The translations under genes and the position numbers were made by a program. From JALOTE01 sp031422195 (lineage in GTDB: Bacteria; Pseudomonadota; Alphaproteobacteria; Rhizobiales; Rhizobiaceae), in NCBI GenBank assembly GCA_031422195.1, contig JANOPZ010000135.1, positions 1 through 24,410 of the forward strand: 24,410 bases of DNA, given 5' to 3'. The notes under the pieces were generated by a model. It worked only from the letters and a program-made list of their open reading frames with translations, was not told where the DNA came from and searched no databases. Below, in pieces: positions 7,907 through 15,381 of the stretch. Position 1 is the stretch's first letter. The number at the start of each line of letters is the position of its first letter.

Positions 7907-8896
7907 CTATTTAGTTTCACCGTCATGTAAGTCTTGAAGAAATGCCGTGACTGTCAACTGGGATGTAAGGCCAGTCAAGGTGGCAATTGCCAAAATCACG
8001 AGCAATGTGGCGCTATATCCAGACAGGCCCAGTGAGAATTGTCCGAACAGTGCGGCAGCTTGATCGGCTTCGGGGGCTGCCATATTGGCGTCGCCCCAAA
8101 AGCGCAATGCTAAAAACAATAGACTTGCAAGCAATCCGCCCGCGGTTGCGCCCCAAAGACCGATCAGAAAAAAGCGGTGGCGAAACTGTCGCGAGATGAA
8201 GCTCTGCTTTGCGCCAACGAAATGCAAGACTTCAATGACATGTCCTGCGCCCGCCATTGCGCCGCGCGTGGCAAACACCACGGTGAGCACGGTTGCAGCC
8301 AAAACCAGTATGAAAATGCCGGTTCCAAACAGTGCGGTGGTGCGGGCCATGGTGATCAAGCGGTCAACCCAAGTGCGGTGGCTGTCAAATGAAGCATTGG
8401 GAATTTCGCGGGCCACGGTGGCGGCGATTGCTTCAAAATCAGGCGGAGAATTGGGATCAATTGTAACAACAACCAGACGCGGTACAGGGAGCGAATCGAT
8501 GTCCAATCCTGATCCGAGCCAAGGCTCTAGCAGCCGGGCAGTGGCAGCGCGGTCAACGATTGAGGCTGATGTTATGCCGTCAAAAGTGTCAGCCAGTTGG
8601 CGCGCCTTTTCAAGGGCAGCATCCATATCGAAGCCTTCAGCGGGGCGAATTTGAATGGTTGCTTCGCGGGCAATTTGGGTTTGCCATGTTTCAGCTGTGC
8701 GGTTGACCAAAATAACCGAGCCGAGCGTCAGGCAGGCTAAAAATGTCATAATGGCGACAACCAAAGTGAGCGCCCGCGATGACACGGTCGTTGACGGCAA
8801 AATCGGGTTCGCTTTACCGTCCGGCATGATCCTGCGGAACGATTTGGCGGCCTTTTCGCGGTCAGCACCGGCTCTGCGCAAAAGCTCCTCAATCAT
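7907..8896 (-). CDS. ftsX: Cell division protein FtsX (ABC permease)
   Basis: A 329-residue membrane subunit of the FtsEX complex, which sits at the division site and controls cell-wall hydrolases on the periplasmic side. It has the FtsX topology: a cytoplasmic N-terminus of about 40 residues, membrane segment 1 near 43-65 (ALTLVVAIMTFLACLTLGSV), a periplasmic domain to about residue 185 (including AEGFDMDAALEKARQLADTF), and three C-terminal membrane segments (TALFGTGIFILVLAATVLTV; FFLIGLWGATAGGLLASLLF; ATLLVILAIATLTGLTSQL). The open frame runs up to 8974 inside ftsE, but ATG 8896 is the expected start: it overlaps the ftsE stop by 8 nt (ATGATTGA), the normal coupled arrangement. It is translated downstream of ftsE from what looks like one transcript. 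Confidence 0.93.
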   Translation of the reverse strand: MIEELLRRAGADREKAAKSFRRIMPDGKANPILPSTTVSSRALTLVVAIMTFLACLTLGSVILVNRTAETWQTQIAREATIQIRPAEGFDMDAALEKARQLADTFDGITSASIVDRAATARLLEPWLGSGLDIDSLPVPRLVVVTIDPNSPPDFEAIAATVAREIPNASFDSHRTWVDRLITMARTTALFGTGIFILVLAATVLTVVFATRGAMAGAGHVIEVLHFVGAKQSFISRQFRHRFFLIGLWGATAGGLLASLLFLALRFWGDANMAAPEADQAAALFGQFSLGLSGYSATLLVILAIATLTGLTSQLTVTAFLQDLHDGETK

Positions 8897-9548
8897 AAAT
8901 CTCAACCCTGTTGTCGTGGATGACCATGCGCCGCGAATCGACCTGTTCCATGAGGCTGAGATCATGGGTGGCAATCACAACAGCGGTGCCAAGCTTGTTG
9001 AGTTCAATAAAGAGTTTCAACAAACGCCGCGCCAATGGCGGGTCAACGTTGCCGGTTGGCTCGTCTGCCAGCAGCACCGAGGGTTGCTCTATCAAAGCGC
9101 GGGCAATGGACACACGCTGCTTTTCGCCGCCTGATAACACTGGCGGATAAACGTGCATCCGGTCGCCAAGACCAACCCAATCGAGTAAATCGCGCACATC
9201 AGCCTTGTAACTTGCTTCTTCCCGCCCGCGCACACGGAGCGGCAGCGCAACGTTTTCAAATGTTGTCAGGTGGTCGAGCAACCTAAAATCTTGAAACACG
9301 ACGCCGATCTTACGGCGCAGCAGCGGCAAATCACTGCGGCTTATGGTTGACCGGTCACGCCCAAATACCGAAATATTGCCGCGCGTCGGTTTTAGCGACA
9401 AAAACAACAGACGAAGCAAAGATGTTTTGCCCGCCCCGGATGGGCCGGTGAGAAACTGGAATGACCGCTCCGGAATATGGAACGAAACATCGCGCAGGAT
9501 TTCCGGGCCAATGCCATAGCGCAGCCCGACGTTTTCAAACCGGATCAC
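8889..9548 (-). CDS. ftsE: Cell division ATP-binding protein FtsE
   Basis: A 219-residue ABC ATPase, the partner of FtsX. The nucleotide-binding motifs are complete: Walker A GPSGAGKT (35-42), Q-loop Gln86, ABC signature LSGGEKQR (138-145), Walker B VLLADEP ending in Glu163, and the switch histidine in ATHD (His195). Length is the standard 220 or so. The start codon is GTG at 9548, supported by GGAG 8 nt upstream on the minus strand. It is the first gene of the ftsE-ftsX-ydcF-plsC unit. The 140-nt divergent region to its right carries an exact CtrA-type box 74-88 nt before the start, so cell-cycle control by CtrA is plausible here. Confidence 0.95.
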   Translation of the reverse strand: MIRFENVGLRYGIGPEILRDVSFHIPERSFQFLTGPSGAGKTSLLRLLFLSLKPTRGNISVFGRDRSTISRSDLPLLRRKIGVVFQDFRLLDHLTTFENVALPLRVRGREEASYKADVRDLLDWVGLGDRMHVYPPVLSGGEKQRVSIARALIEQPSVLLADEPTGNVDPPLARRLLKLFIELNKLGTAVVIATHDLSLMEQVDSRRMVIHDNRVEIYD

Positions 9549-9621
9549 AGGCTTAGCTCCGGCATGGTATTGAACAGGTTGGTTGGCATTAAACGCATAG
9601 TTCGGTTTGCGGGGCTTATGG

Positions 9622-9636
9622 TTAACGCAATCTTAA
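9622..9636. promoter_or_regulatory. Perfect CtrA-type box upstream of ftsE
   Basis: The sequence TTAACGCAATCTTAA is an exact TTAA-N7-TTAA match to the binding motif of the alphaproteobacterial cell-cycle regulator CtrA. It lies in the divergent region between ftsE (GTG at 9548) and the membrane protein gene (ATG at 9690). I looked by eye at the other TTAA occurrences in the window and found no second pair at 7-nt spacing. Binding is not shown by sequence alone. Confidence 0.5.
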
Positions 9637-9689
9637 GACCGCCTGCGATAATCATCAAAATTGATCTAGCTTTGGTTTATGGACGCTTG

Positions 9690-10322
9690 ATGGCACGATT
9701 GGCACAAACACCAGACAAAAAACCTTTTGGTTTTGAGGAACGGTTTGAAAACCGCGAGCGGGTGCTCGATGCCGATTTTGAAACAGTTGTTGCAGACCCG
9801 CAGCCAAAAAAAAGCACGGCTCCCTTGATGCCAGACACTGAACAATCTGATCCCAATGCCCAAAAAGCCGATAAACTTGGTATGTCAGTGTTCGGCAAGA
9901 AACCGGCAAAGCCAAAGGTTGACGATAAAATAGCGTTTTATGGTTTTGGCACGATCTTGGTGGCGCTTTCTTTCTGGGTGTCGGGTGGGCACTCTTTGTT
10001 TCGCAATGTGGACCCAATGCCGGTTTCAGCCATAAAAGACGCCAAAGGTTCATCTGAAATTGCTGATGCAGCGTGGCGCGTTGTCACTGTTAATGGTCAA
10101 AGCGCACTTCATGTTGAAGGCATTGTACGCAATTCGGGGGCGGTTGCCGTGCATGCAAAGCCTATGATTGTCACTGTAAAATTAAAGGATGGTGCTGCAA
10201 AACGTTATTTGCTTGGGCAAAAGGGGTGGACATTGGGGCCTAGCCAAGAGGTTGTGGTTTCGGGCCGCCTTGACATTGCATCCAGCAACATCGCATCGGT
10301 GGTTATCGAGCTCTCAGATTAA
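9690..10322 (+). CDS. Single-pass membrane protein with C-terminal DUF3426/FxLYD-like domain, no zinc ribbon
   Basis: A 210-residue protein. Its first 80 residues are polar and probably disordered (KPFGFEERFENRERVLDADF, then Pro/Lys/Asp-rich). One membrane segment follows at about 81-99 (IAFYGFGTILVALSFWVSG), then a beta-rich extracytoplasmic domain: WRVVTVNGQSALHVEGIVRN, a strand pair ending MIVTVKLKDGAA, and LGPSQEVVVSGRLDIASSN. This domain resembles the DUF3426/FxLYD fold of the MJ0042-type zinc-ribbon proteins that I recall encoded beside ftsE in rhizobia. The N-terminal CPxC zinc ribbon of that family is absent, and no reading frame upstream supplies one. The open frame extends to 9477, inside ftsE, with ATGs at 9564 and 9618. 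I choose ATG 9690 because GGA lies 6 nt upstream and because it leaves the CtrA box non-coding. The role is unknown. hpt follows after 12 nt. Confidence 0.65.
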   Translation: MARLAQTPDKKPFGFEERFENRERVLDADFETVVADPQPKKSTAPLMPDTEQSDPNAQKADKLGMSVFGKKPAKPKVDDKIAFYGFGTILVALSFWVSGGHSLFRNVDPMPVSAIKDAKGSSEIADAAWRVVTVNGQSALHVEGIVRNSGAVAVHAKPMIVTVKLKDGAAKRYLLGQKGWTLGPSQEVVVSGRLDIASSNIASVVIELSD

Positions 10323-10334
10323 ACCGGATATTTT

Positions 10335-10877
10335 ATGCCCGTAATCCGCAACCGTAACATCGATGTATTGTTTAGTGCTTCCACGATTGCGCGCCGCAAT
10401 TTGGAACTGGCCAAAGAAATTTCAAACCACAACACACATGATCTTCTCGTGATCGCGGTTCTCAAAGGCTCGTTTATTTTTGCGGCCGATCTGGTCAGGG
10501 CTATGCACGACATCGGGATGGCACCAGAAGTCGAATTCATGATGATTTCAAGTTACGGTAAAGGCACAACCAGCAGCGAATTGAAGTTAACCCGCGATAT
10601 CGACAGTGATGTTGAAGGCCGCGATGTTTTGTTGATTGATGACATCTTAGAAAGTGGCAAAACGTTGGCTTACGCGCGCGATTTGCTGATGAGCCGTGGT
10701 GCAAACTCAGTTCAATTCGCCGTGCTGCTCGACAAATCCGAAGGGCGAAATTCACCCGTAAAAGCTGAATACACCGGCTTTATTTGCCCTGACCATTTTG
10801 TGGTCGGGTACGGAATGGATGCAGCCTATGCATTTAGAGAATTGCCATTTGTCGGCGTTGTGACGGGCGACGCGTAA
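10335..10877 (+). CDS. hpt: Hypoxanthine phosphoribosyltransferase
   Basis: A 180-residue type I phosphoribosyltransferase of purine salvage, making IMP (and usually GMP) from the base and PRPP in the cytosol. The PRPP-binding motif VLLIDDILESGKT is at residues 98-110. Near the N-terminus is the family's LLVIAVLKGSFIFAADLVR (37-55), followed by the flexible loop region MISSYGKGTTSS (70-81), and the C-terminal hood contains GFICPDHFVVGYGMD. Length matches bacterial Hpt enzymes (175-185). ATG 10335 has GGAT about 7 nt before it. It lies 12 nt downstream of the membrane protein gene and may share its transcript. The stop codon at 10875-10877 directly abuts the stop codon of ubiG on the other strand. 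Confidence 0.94.
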   Translation: MPVIRNRNIDVLFSASTIARRNLELAKEISNHNTHDLLVIAVLKGSFIFAADLVRAMHDIGMAPEVEFMMISSYGKGTTSSELKLTRDIDSDVEGRDVLLIDDILESGKTLAYARDLLMSRGANSVQFAVLLDKSEGRNSPVKAEYTGFICPDHFVVGYGMDAAYAFRELPFVGVVTGDA

Positions 10878-11627
10878 TCAGCTTTTGGGCCTCGACGTCA
10901 GCATCATATAATTGACAGCGATGTCATTTGAGCGCGACCATTTATCGGTCAGCGGGTTAAATGTGACACCGAGGCGGTCGATAATTGAAACGCCTGTTTG
11001 CGCTAATGCAGCCTCAATTTCTTCAGGCCGAACCAGTTTCTCATAGGAATGCGTGCCTTTGGGCAACCAGCCCAAAACATATTCAGCGCCGACGATGGCC
11101 AAGGCATAAGCTTTCATAGTGCGGTTGATCGTTGCGATAAACATCAAACCGCCGGGGCGCAGCATTTTTGCGCAGGATTGCAAATAGAGTTCTACATCGG
11201 CAACGTGTTCGACGACTTCCATGTTGAGGATGATATCGAAGGTTTCTCCTGCCGCGCTGAGCGCCTCAGATGTCGTGGCGCGATAATCGATCGAAACGCC
11301 GCTTTGCGTCGCGTGGAGTTTAGCAACTTCGATGTTGGTGGCTGAAGCGTCAGCCCCCAACACATCCGCGCCAAGGCGGGCCATAGGCTCGCATAGTAAA
11401 CCGCCGCCACAGCCAATATCCAACAGACGCAGGCCCTCAAAAGGTTTAGCAGTCCGCAAATTACGCCCGAAAGTGGCGCTGACTTGCTCACGGATATAAT
11501 CGAGCCGTGTCGGGTTGAATTTGTGCAGCGGCCTAAATTTGCCGCGCGGGTCCCACCATTCAGACGCAATCCGCGAAAAGCGGTCAACATCGCTTTGGTC
11601 GATGGTGGTGCGGGCAGGGTCGGTCAT
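10878..11627 (-). CDS. ubiG: Ubiquinone biosynthesis O-methyltransferase UbiG
   Basis: A 249-residue SAM-dependent methyltransferase that performs both O-methylations of ubiquinone biosynthesis, in association with the inner face of the membrane. Diagnostic pieces are the N-terminal FSRIASEWWDPRGKFRPLHK (18-37), SAM motif I LLDIGCGGGLLCEP (68-81), and the family stretch MEVVEHVADVELYLQSCAKM in the middle. The C-terminal half includes ATINRTMKAYALAIVGAEYV and WLPKGTHSYEKLVRPEE. The frame is open to 11660, but ATG 11627 is preceded by GGAAG at 8 nt and gives the usual N-terminus. ubiG diverges from lysC across 154 nt and converges on hpt with zero spacing. Confidence 0.95.
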   Translation of the reverse strand: MTDPARTTIDQSDVDRFSRIASEWWDPRGKFRPLHKFNPTRLDYIREQVSATFGRNLRTAKPFEGLRLLDIGCGGGLLCEPMARLGADVLGADASATNIEVAKLHATQSGVSIDYRATTSEALSAAGETFDIILNMEVVEHVADVELYLQSCAKMLRPGGLMFIATINRTMKAYALAIVGAEYVLGWLPKGTHSYEKLVRPEEIEAALAQTGVSIIDRLGVTFNPLTDKWSRSNDIAVNYMMLTSRPKS

Positions 11628-11655
11628 CGCTTGTCTTCCAATGCTTGATCGCAAA

Positions 11656-11684
11656 ACCATTGTTCCGCCGACGCTTCAAGTCAA
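11656..11684 (-). promoter_or_regulatory. Possible ubiG promoter
   Basis: On the minus strand TTGACT is followed after 17 nt by AATGGT, about 29 nt before the ubiG ATG at 11627. The -35 element is good (5 of 6); the -10 is poor, so this is only a candidate. Confidence 0.25.
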
Positions 11685-11738
11685 GGCTTTACCAGCGCGG
11701 CTTGCAGACGCGGGCATGAATGGTTAGACAACCGTCGC

Positions 11739-11753
11739 GCGCCAGTCTGGCGC
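11739..11753. promoter_or_regulatory. 15-bp palindrome upstream of lysC, possible operator
   Basis: GCGCCAG-t-CTGGCGC is an exact inverted repeat with 7-bp arms, 28 nt before the lysC start, in the ubiG/lysC divergent region. The single central base makes it better suited to a dimeric DNA-binding protein than to an RNA hairpin, and no T tract follows, so it is not a terminator. The binding factor is unknown. Confidence 0.35.
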
Positions 11754-11781
11754 ATCCAGTAGCTTTATTTCGAAGATTATT

Positions 11782-13056
11782 ATGGCACGTATTGTAATGA
11801 AATTCGGCGGAACGTCCGTCGCCACACCTGAACGCATTCATAATGTGGCACGCCACGTGAAGCGGGAAGTTGATGCAGGTCATGAGATCGCCGTTGTGGT
11901 TTCTGCGATGTCAGGCAAAACAAACGAGCTTGTTGGTTGGGTTGAAGCCATGCCGAAAATTACCGGCGCCGCATCACCGTTTTATGATGCGCGGGAATAT
12001 GATGCGGTGGTGGCTTCCGGCGAGCAAGTAACAGCAGGCCTTTTGGCTATTGCGCTGCAATCGATGGGCATTGAAGCGCGGTCTTGGATGGGTTGGCAAA
12101 TTCCGCTGCGCACGGACACGGCACATGGTGCCGCGCGCATTGATTCCATTGATGGTGCGTTGCTGATTTCCCGTATGGCACAAGGCCAAGTGGCGGTGAT
12201 TGCCGGTTTCCAAGGTATTGCGCCCGATAATAGAATTGCCACCCTTGGCCGGGGCGGGTCTGATACCAGCGCAGTTGCAATTGCTGCCGCCGTTCAAGCT
12301 GACCGCTGCGATATTTATACCGATGTGGACGGTGTTTACACCACCGACCCGCGCATTGAACCTAAAGCCAGACGTTTGGCGAAAGTGGCGTTTGAAGAAA
12401 TGCTGGAACTGGCGTCTTTGGGTGCAAAAGTGCTTCAAGTACGGTCGGTTGAACTGGCTATGGTGCATAAGGTGCGCACGTTCGTTCGATCATCTTTTGA
12501 TGACCCTGACGCACCTGGAATGGGCGATGTTTTGAATCCGCCCGGAACTTTGATTTGTGATGAGGATGAGATTGTGGAACAAGAAGTCGTAACGGGCATT
12601 GCTTACGCCAAAGATGAGGCACAGGTCTCGCTGCGCCGTGTTGCAGACCGGCCGGGCGTTGCCGCGGCGGTATTCGTGCCGCTCGCCGACAGCAATATTA
12701 ATGTCGATATGATTGTTCAGAATATTTCTGAAGATGGCTCTAAAACCGATATGACATTTACGGTGCCCAATGGTGATCTTGCCAAGGCGCTAGCTGTGAT
12801 TGAAGCGGCGCGTGACACAATTGCTTATGAGGCGGTGCAATCTGAGCCGGGCCTGACCAAAGTTTCTGTGGTTGGTATTGGCATGCGCAGTCATGCCGGT
12901 GTTGCTGCAACGGCGTTTAAGGCTTTGTCGCAAAAGGGCATTAACATCCGGGCGATCACGACCTCTGAGATAAAAATCTCAATCCTCATTGATGGTGCCT
13001 ATACTGAACTTGCAGTGCGCACGCTGCACTCGGTATACGGGTTGGATAAGGCGTGA
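11782..13056 (+). CDS. lysC: Aspartate kinase
   Basis: A 424-residue aspartokinase that phosphorylates L-aspartate, the first step to lysine, threonine, methionine and diaminopimelate. The kinase domain opens with KFGGTSV (7-13), then VVSAMSGKTNEL, the aspartate-binding SGEQVTAG (79-86), LGRGGSDTSAVA (155-166) and DVDGVYTTDPR (181-191). Two ACT domains follow from about residue 265; the first begins ITGIAYAKDEAQVSL-like and the second includes VSVVGIGMRSHAGVAATAFK. These indicate feedback control by end products. There is no fused homoserine dehydrogenase. ATG 11782 has only weak upstream pairing. The 154-nt leader does not look like a lysine riboswitch to me; the feature that stands out is the palindrome at 11739-11753. 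ptsP follows within about 50 nt. Confidence 0.95.
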   Translation: MARIVMKFGGTSVATPERIHNVARHVKREVDAGHEIAVVVSAMSGKTNELVGWVEAMPKITGAASPFYDAREYDAVVASGEQVTAGLLAIALQSMGIEARSWMGWQIPLRTDTAHGAARIDSIDGALLISRMAQGQVAVIAGFQGIAPDNRIATLGRGGSDTSAVAIAAAVQADRCDIYTDVDGVYTTDPRIEPKARRLAKVAFEEMLELASLGAKVLQVRSVELAMVHKVRTFVRSSFDDPDAPGMGDVLNPPGTLICDEDEIVEQEVVTGIAYAKDEAQVSLRRVADRPGVAAAVFVPLADSNINVDMIVQNISEDGSKTDMTFTVPNGDLAKALAVIEAARDTIAYEAVQSEPGLTKVSVVGIGMRSHAGVAATAFKALSQKGINIRAITTSEIKISILIDGAYTELAVRTLHSVYGLDKA

Positions 13057-13106
13057 ACCACTTTAACTGATTCTCGCCGCCTGATGTTGTGAGCACGGGA
13101 GCGGTG

Positions 13107-15380
13107 ATGCCTGATAAGTCAAACATTGTCGGCCCTCGGGTGCTTTTAAGGCGATTGCGCGCGCTTATGACCGAGCAAATGGGCCCGCAAGACCGGCTCG
13201 ACCGGATTGTGTTTGAAATTGCAGAACAAATGGTATGCGAAGTGTGCTCGGTTTATGTGCTGCGCGCTGACGGCAATCTCGAACTTTATGCAACACAAGG
13301 CCTTAATAAAGAAGCGGTTCACCGTTCGCAATTGAAATTGGGCGAAGGTCTCGTTGGCACCATTGCTGCAAGCAATCGCGGTTTGAACCTATCAGATGCC
13401 CAAAACCACCCGGCTTTTGCCTATTTGCCCGAAACCGGCGAAGAAATTTACAACTCATTTTTGGGCGTTCCTTTGCTGCGTGCCGGGCGCACGCTTGGCG
13501 TGGTGGTTATTCAAAACAAAACAAAAACCCACGTTTATGACGAATATGAAGTTGAGGCCTTGGAAACAGTGGCCATGGTGTTGGGCGAGCTTGTCGCATC
13601 CGGCAGCCTGTCAGGGCTGCAAACATCCGGCCTTGAACTTGATCTGAAAATGCCGGTCACGATCCATGGCTCCGGCTATAATGAAGGCGTTGGCCTTGGT
13701 CATATTGTGCTGCACGATCCGCGTGTGGTGGTGACCAATCTTTTTGCTGAAGACAGCGAAAATGAAGTGGAACGGCTTGAAAGCGCGCTAAAGTCTTTGC
13801 GCAACGCCATCGATGATATGCTTGCGCGCCGCGATGTGGATTTTGAAGGTGAACACCGCGCTGTTTTGGAAGCCTACCGCATGTTTGCCCATGATAAGGG
13901 CTGGGTGCGGCGGATGGAAGAAGCGATCCGTAATGGTTTGACCGCTGAAGCGGCCGTTGAAAAAGTGCAAGCCGACATGCGCTCCCGTATGAGCCAAATG
14001 GCTGACCCTTATTTGCGCGAGCGGCTTTCTGATTTTGATGATTTGGCCAACAGGTTGATGCGGCAACTCGCGGGCGGCGCTGCTGGGGCCATGGGCCAAT
14101 TGCCGAAAGACGGCATTATTGTTGCGCGCACAATGGGTGCAGCGGAATTGTTGGATTATCCGCGTGAAAACATTCGCGGGTTGGTTTTGGAGGAAGGGTC
14201 TGCCACCAGCCATGTGGTGATTGTGGCCCGCGCTATGGGTGTGCCGGTTTTAGGCCAGGCCAAGGGCATTGTGTCCATGTCTGAAGCGGGCGACGCTATT
14301 ATTGTCGATGGTGAAGAAGGTGTTGCGCATTTGCGCCCTGTTTCCAATGTGGAAGCCGCCTATGCTGAAAAAGTGCGGTTCCGCGCCAACCGGCAAAAAC
14401 TTTATAAGTCACTGCGAAATGCCCCCAATGTCACCGCTGACGGAGAAGCTTTCACATTGATGATGAACGCGGGTTTGCTGGTGGATTTGCCGCAGCTTGA
14501 AGAATCCGGTGCTGAAGGTATTGGGCTTTTCAGAACAGAACTGCAGTTTATGGTGGCTTCAGCGTTTCCGCGCGCCGAAGTGCAGGAACAATTATACCGG
14601 CAAGTGATCAGCGCTGCCGGGTCAAAGCCGGTAACCTTCCGCACACTGGATATCGGGGGTGACAAAGCGCTGCCTTATATGCGGGTCGATACCACCGAGG
14701 AGAACCCCGCTTTGGGTTTAAGGGCAGTGCGTTTGACATTAGAGCGGCCTGCTTTGCTACGAACGCAAATGCGCGCACTTTTGAAAGCTTCCGGCGGGCG
14801 GGAACTGCGTGTGATGTTGCCCATGGTAACGGAGCTGTCTGAGATTACAGAAAGTCGCAAAATCATTCAAAAAGAAGTGCAGCATTTATCGCGTCATGCC
14901 CACGATCTGCCGACAAGTTTGAAACTCGGTGCAATGCTGGAAGTGCCGGTGTTGCTGCATAATCTCGATGGGTTGATGAAAGCTGTGGATTTTGTTTCAG
15001 TGGGATCAAATGATTTGTTTCAGTTTATGATGGCCGTTGACCGTGGCAACGCCGCATTGGCCAAGCGCTATGATATGCTGACGCCTGCGTTTTTGCGCGC
15101 ACTTCGCATGATCGTGCGGGCGGGTAAAACCCATGGAACGCCGGTGACATTGTGCGGTGAAATGGCAAGCCGCACCATTCCGGCGTTGGCGTTGTTTGCG
15201 ATTGGATATCGCAGCATTTCATTATCGGCTTCAGCCATTGGCCCGATCAAAGCCATGCTGCGGGAAGTGCGTTTGGCGGAGTTAAGCGAAATTGTGAATG
15301 CGGCACTCGACCGTGGCGAAGCGCCGGATATCCGCAAATTACTCAATGATTATGCTGCCGCGCGCAGCCTTCCGGTTTGA
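13107..15380 (+). CDS. ptsP: Phosphoenolpyruvate-protein phosphotransferase PtsP (enzyme I-Ntr)
   Basis: A 757-residue cytosolic enzyme that moves phosphate from PEP to NPr and starts the nitrogen-related PTS relay, which in alphaproteobacteria affects nitrogen, carbon and potassium responses. Domains in order: an N-terminal GAF sensor (about 20-165, with SVYVLRADGNLELYATQGLN), the PTS enzyme I N-terminal domain (about 185-320), the phosphohistidine swivel domain with GSATSHVVIVARAMGVP (active His369), and the PEP-utilising TIM barrel containing GIGLFRTELQFM, TLDIGGDKALPYM, FVSVGSNDLFQFMMA and LCGEMAS. The frame begins at GTG 13089, but ATG 13107 has GGGAG five nt upstream and yields the family N-terminus GPRVLLRRLRALM, so I start there. 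It sits between lysC and prfA, one nt before prfA, in a likely operon. Confidence 0.95.
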   Translation: MPDKSNIVGPRVLLRRLRALMTEQMGPQDRLDRIVFEIAEQMVCEVCSVYVLRADGNLELYATQGLNKEAVHRSQLKLGEGLVGTIAASNRGLNLSDAQNHPAFAYLPETGEEIYNSFLGVPLLRAGRTLGVVVIQNKTKTHVYDEYEVEALETVAMVLGELVASGSLSGLQTSGLELDLKMPVTIHGSGYNEGVGLGHIVLHDPRVVVTNLFAEDSENEVERLESALKSLRNAIDDMLARRDVDFEGEHRAVLEAYRMFAHDKGWVRRMEEAIRNGLTAEAAVEKVQADMRSRMSQMADPYLRERLSDFDDLANRLMRQLAGGAAGAMGQLPKDGIIVARTMGAAELLDYPRENIRGLVLEEGSATSHVVIVARAMGVPVLGQAKGIVSMSEAGDAIIVDGEEGVAHLRPVSNVEAAYAEKVRFRANRQKLYKSLRNAPNVTADGEAFTLMMNAGLLVDLPQLEESGAEGIGLFRTELQFMVASAFPRAEVQEQLYRQVISAAGSKPVTFRTLDIGGDKALPYMRVDTTEENPALGLRAVRLTLERPALLRTQMRALLKASGGRELRVMLPMVTELSEITESRKIIQKEVQHLSRHAHDLPTSLKLGAMLEVPVLLHNLDGLMKAVDFVSVGSNDLFQFMMAVDRGNAALAKRYDMLTPAFLRALRMIVRAGKTHGTPVTLCGEMASRTIPALALFAIGYRSISLSASAIGPIKAMLREVRLAELSEIVNAALDRGEAPDIRKLLNDYAAARSLPV

Positions 15381-15381
15381 T

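Noticed and set aside
9477..9689. N-terminal extension of the membrane protein gene into ftsE
   Set aside because: It would overlap ftsE and run through the CtrA box and the ftsE promoter region; the extra sequence has no domain and no good ribosome binding site.
11628..11781. Lysine riboswitch upstream of lysC
   Set aside because: Only 154 nt are available, no long conserved multi-helix core is visible, and this riboswitch is not expected in the lineage.
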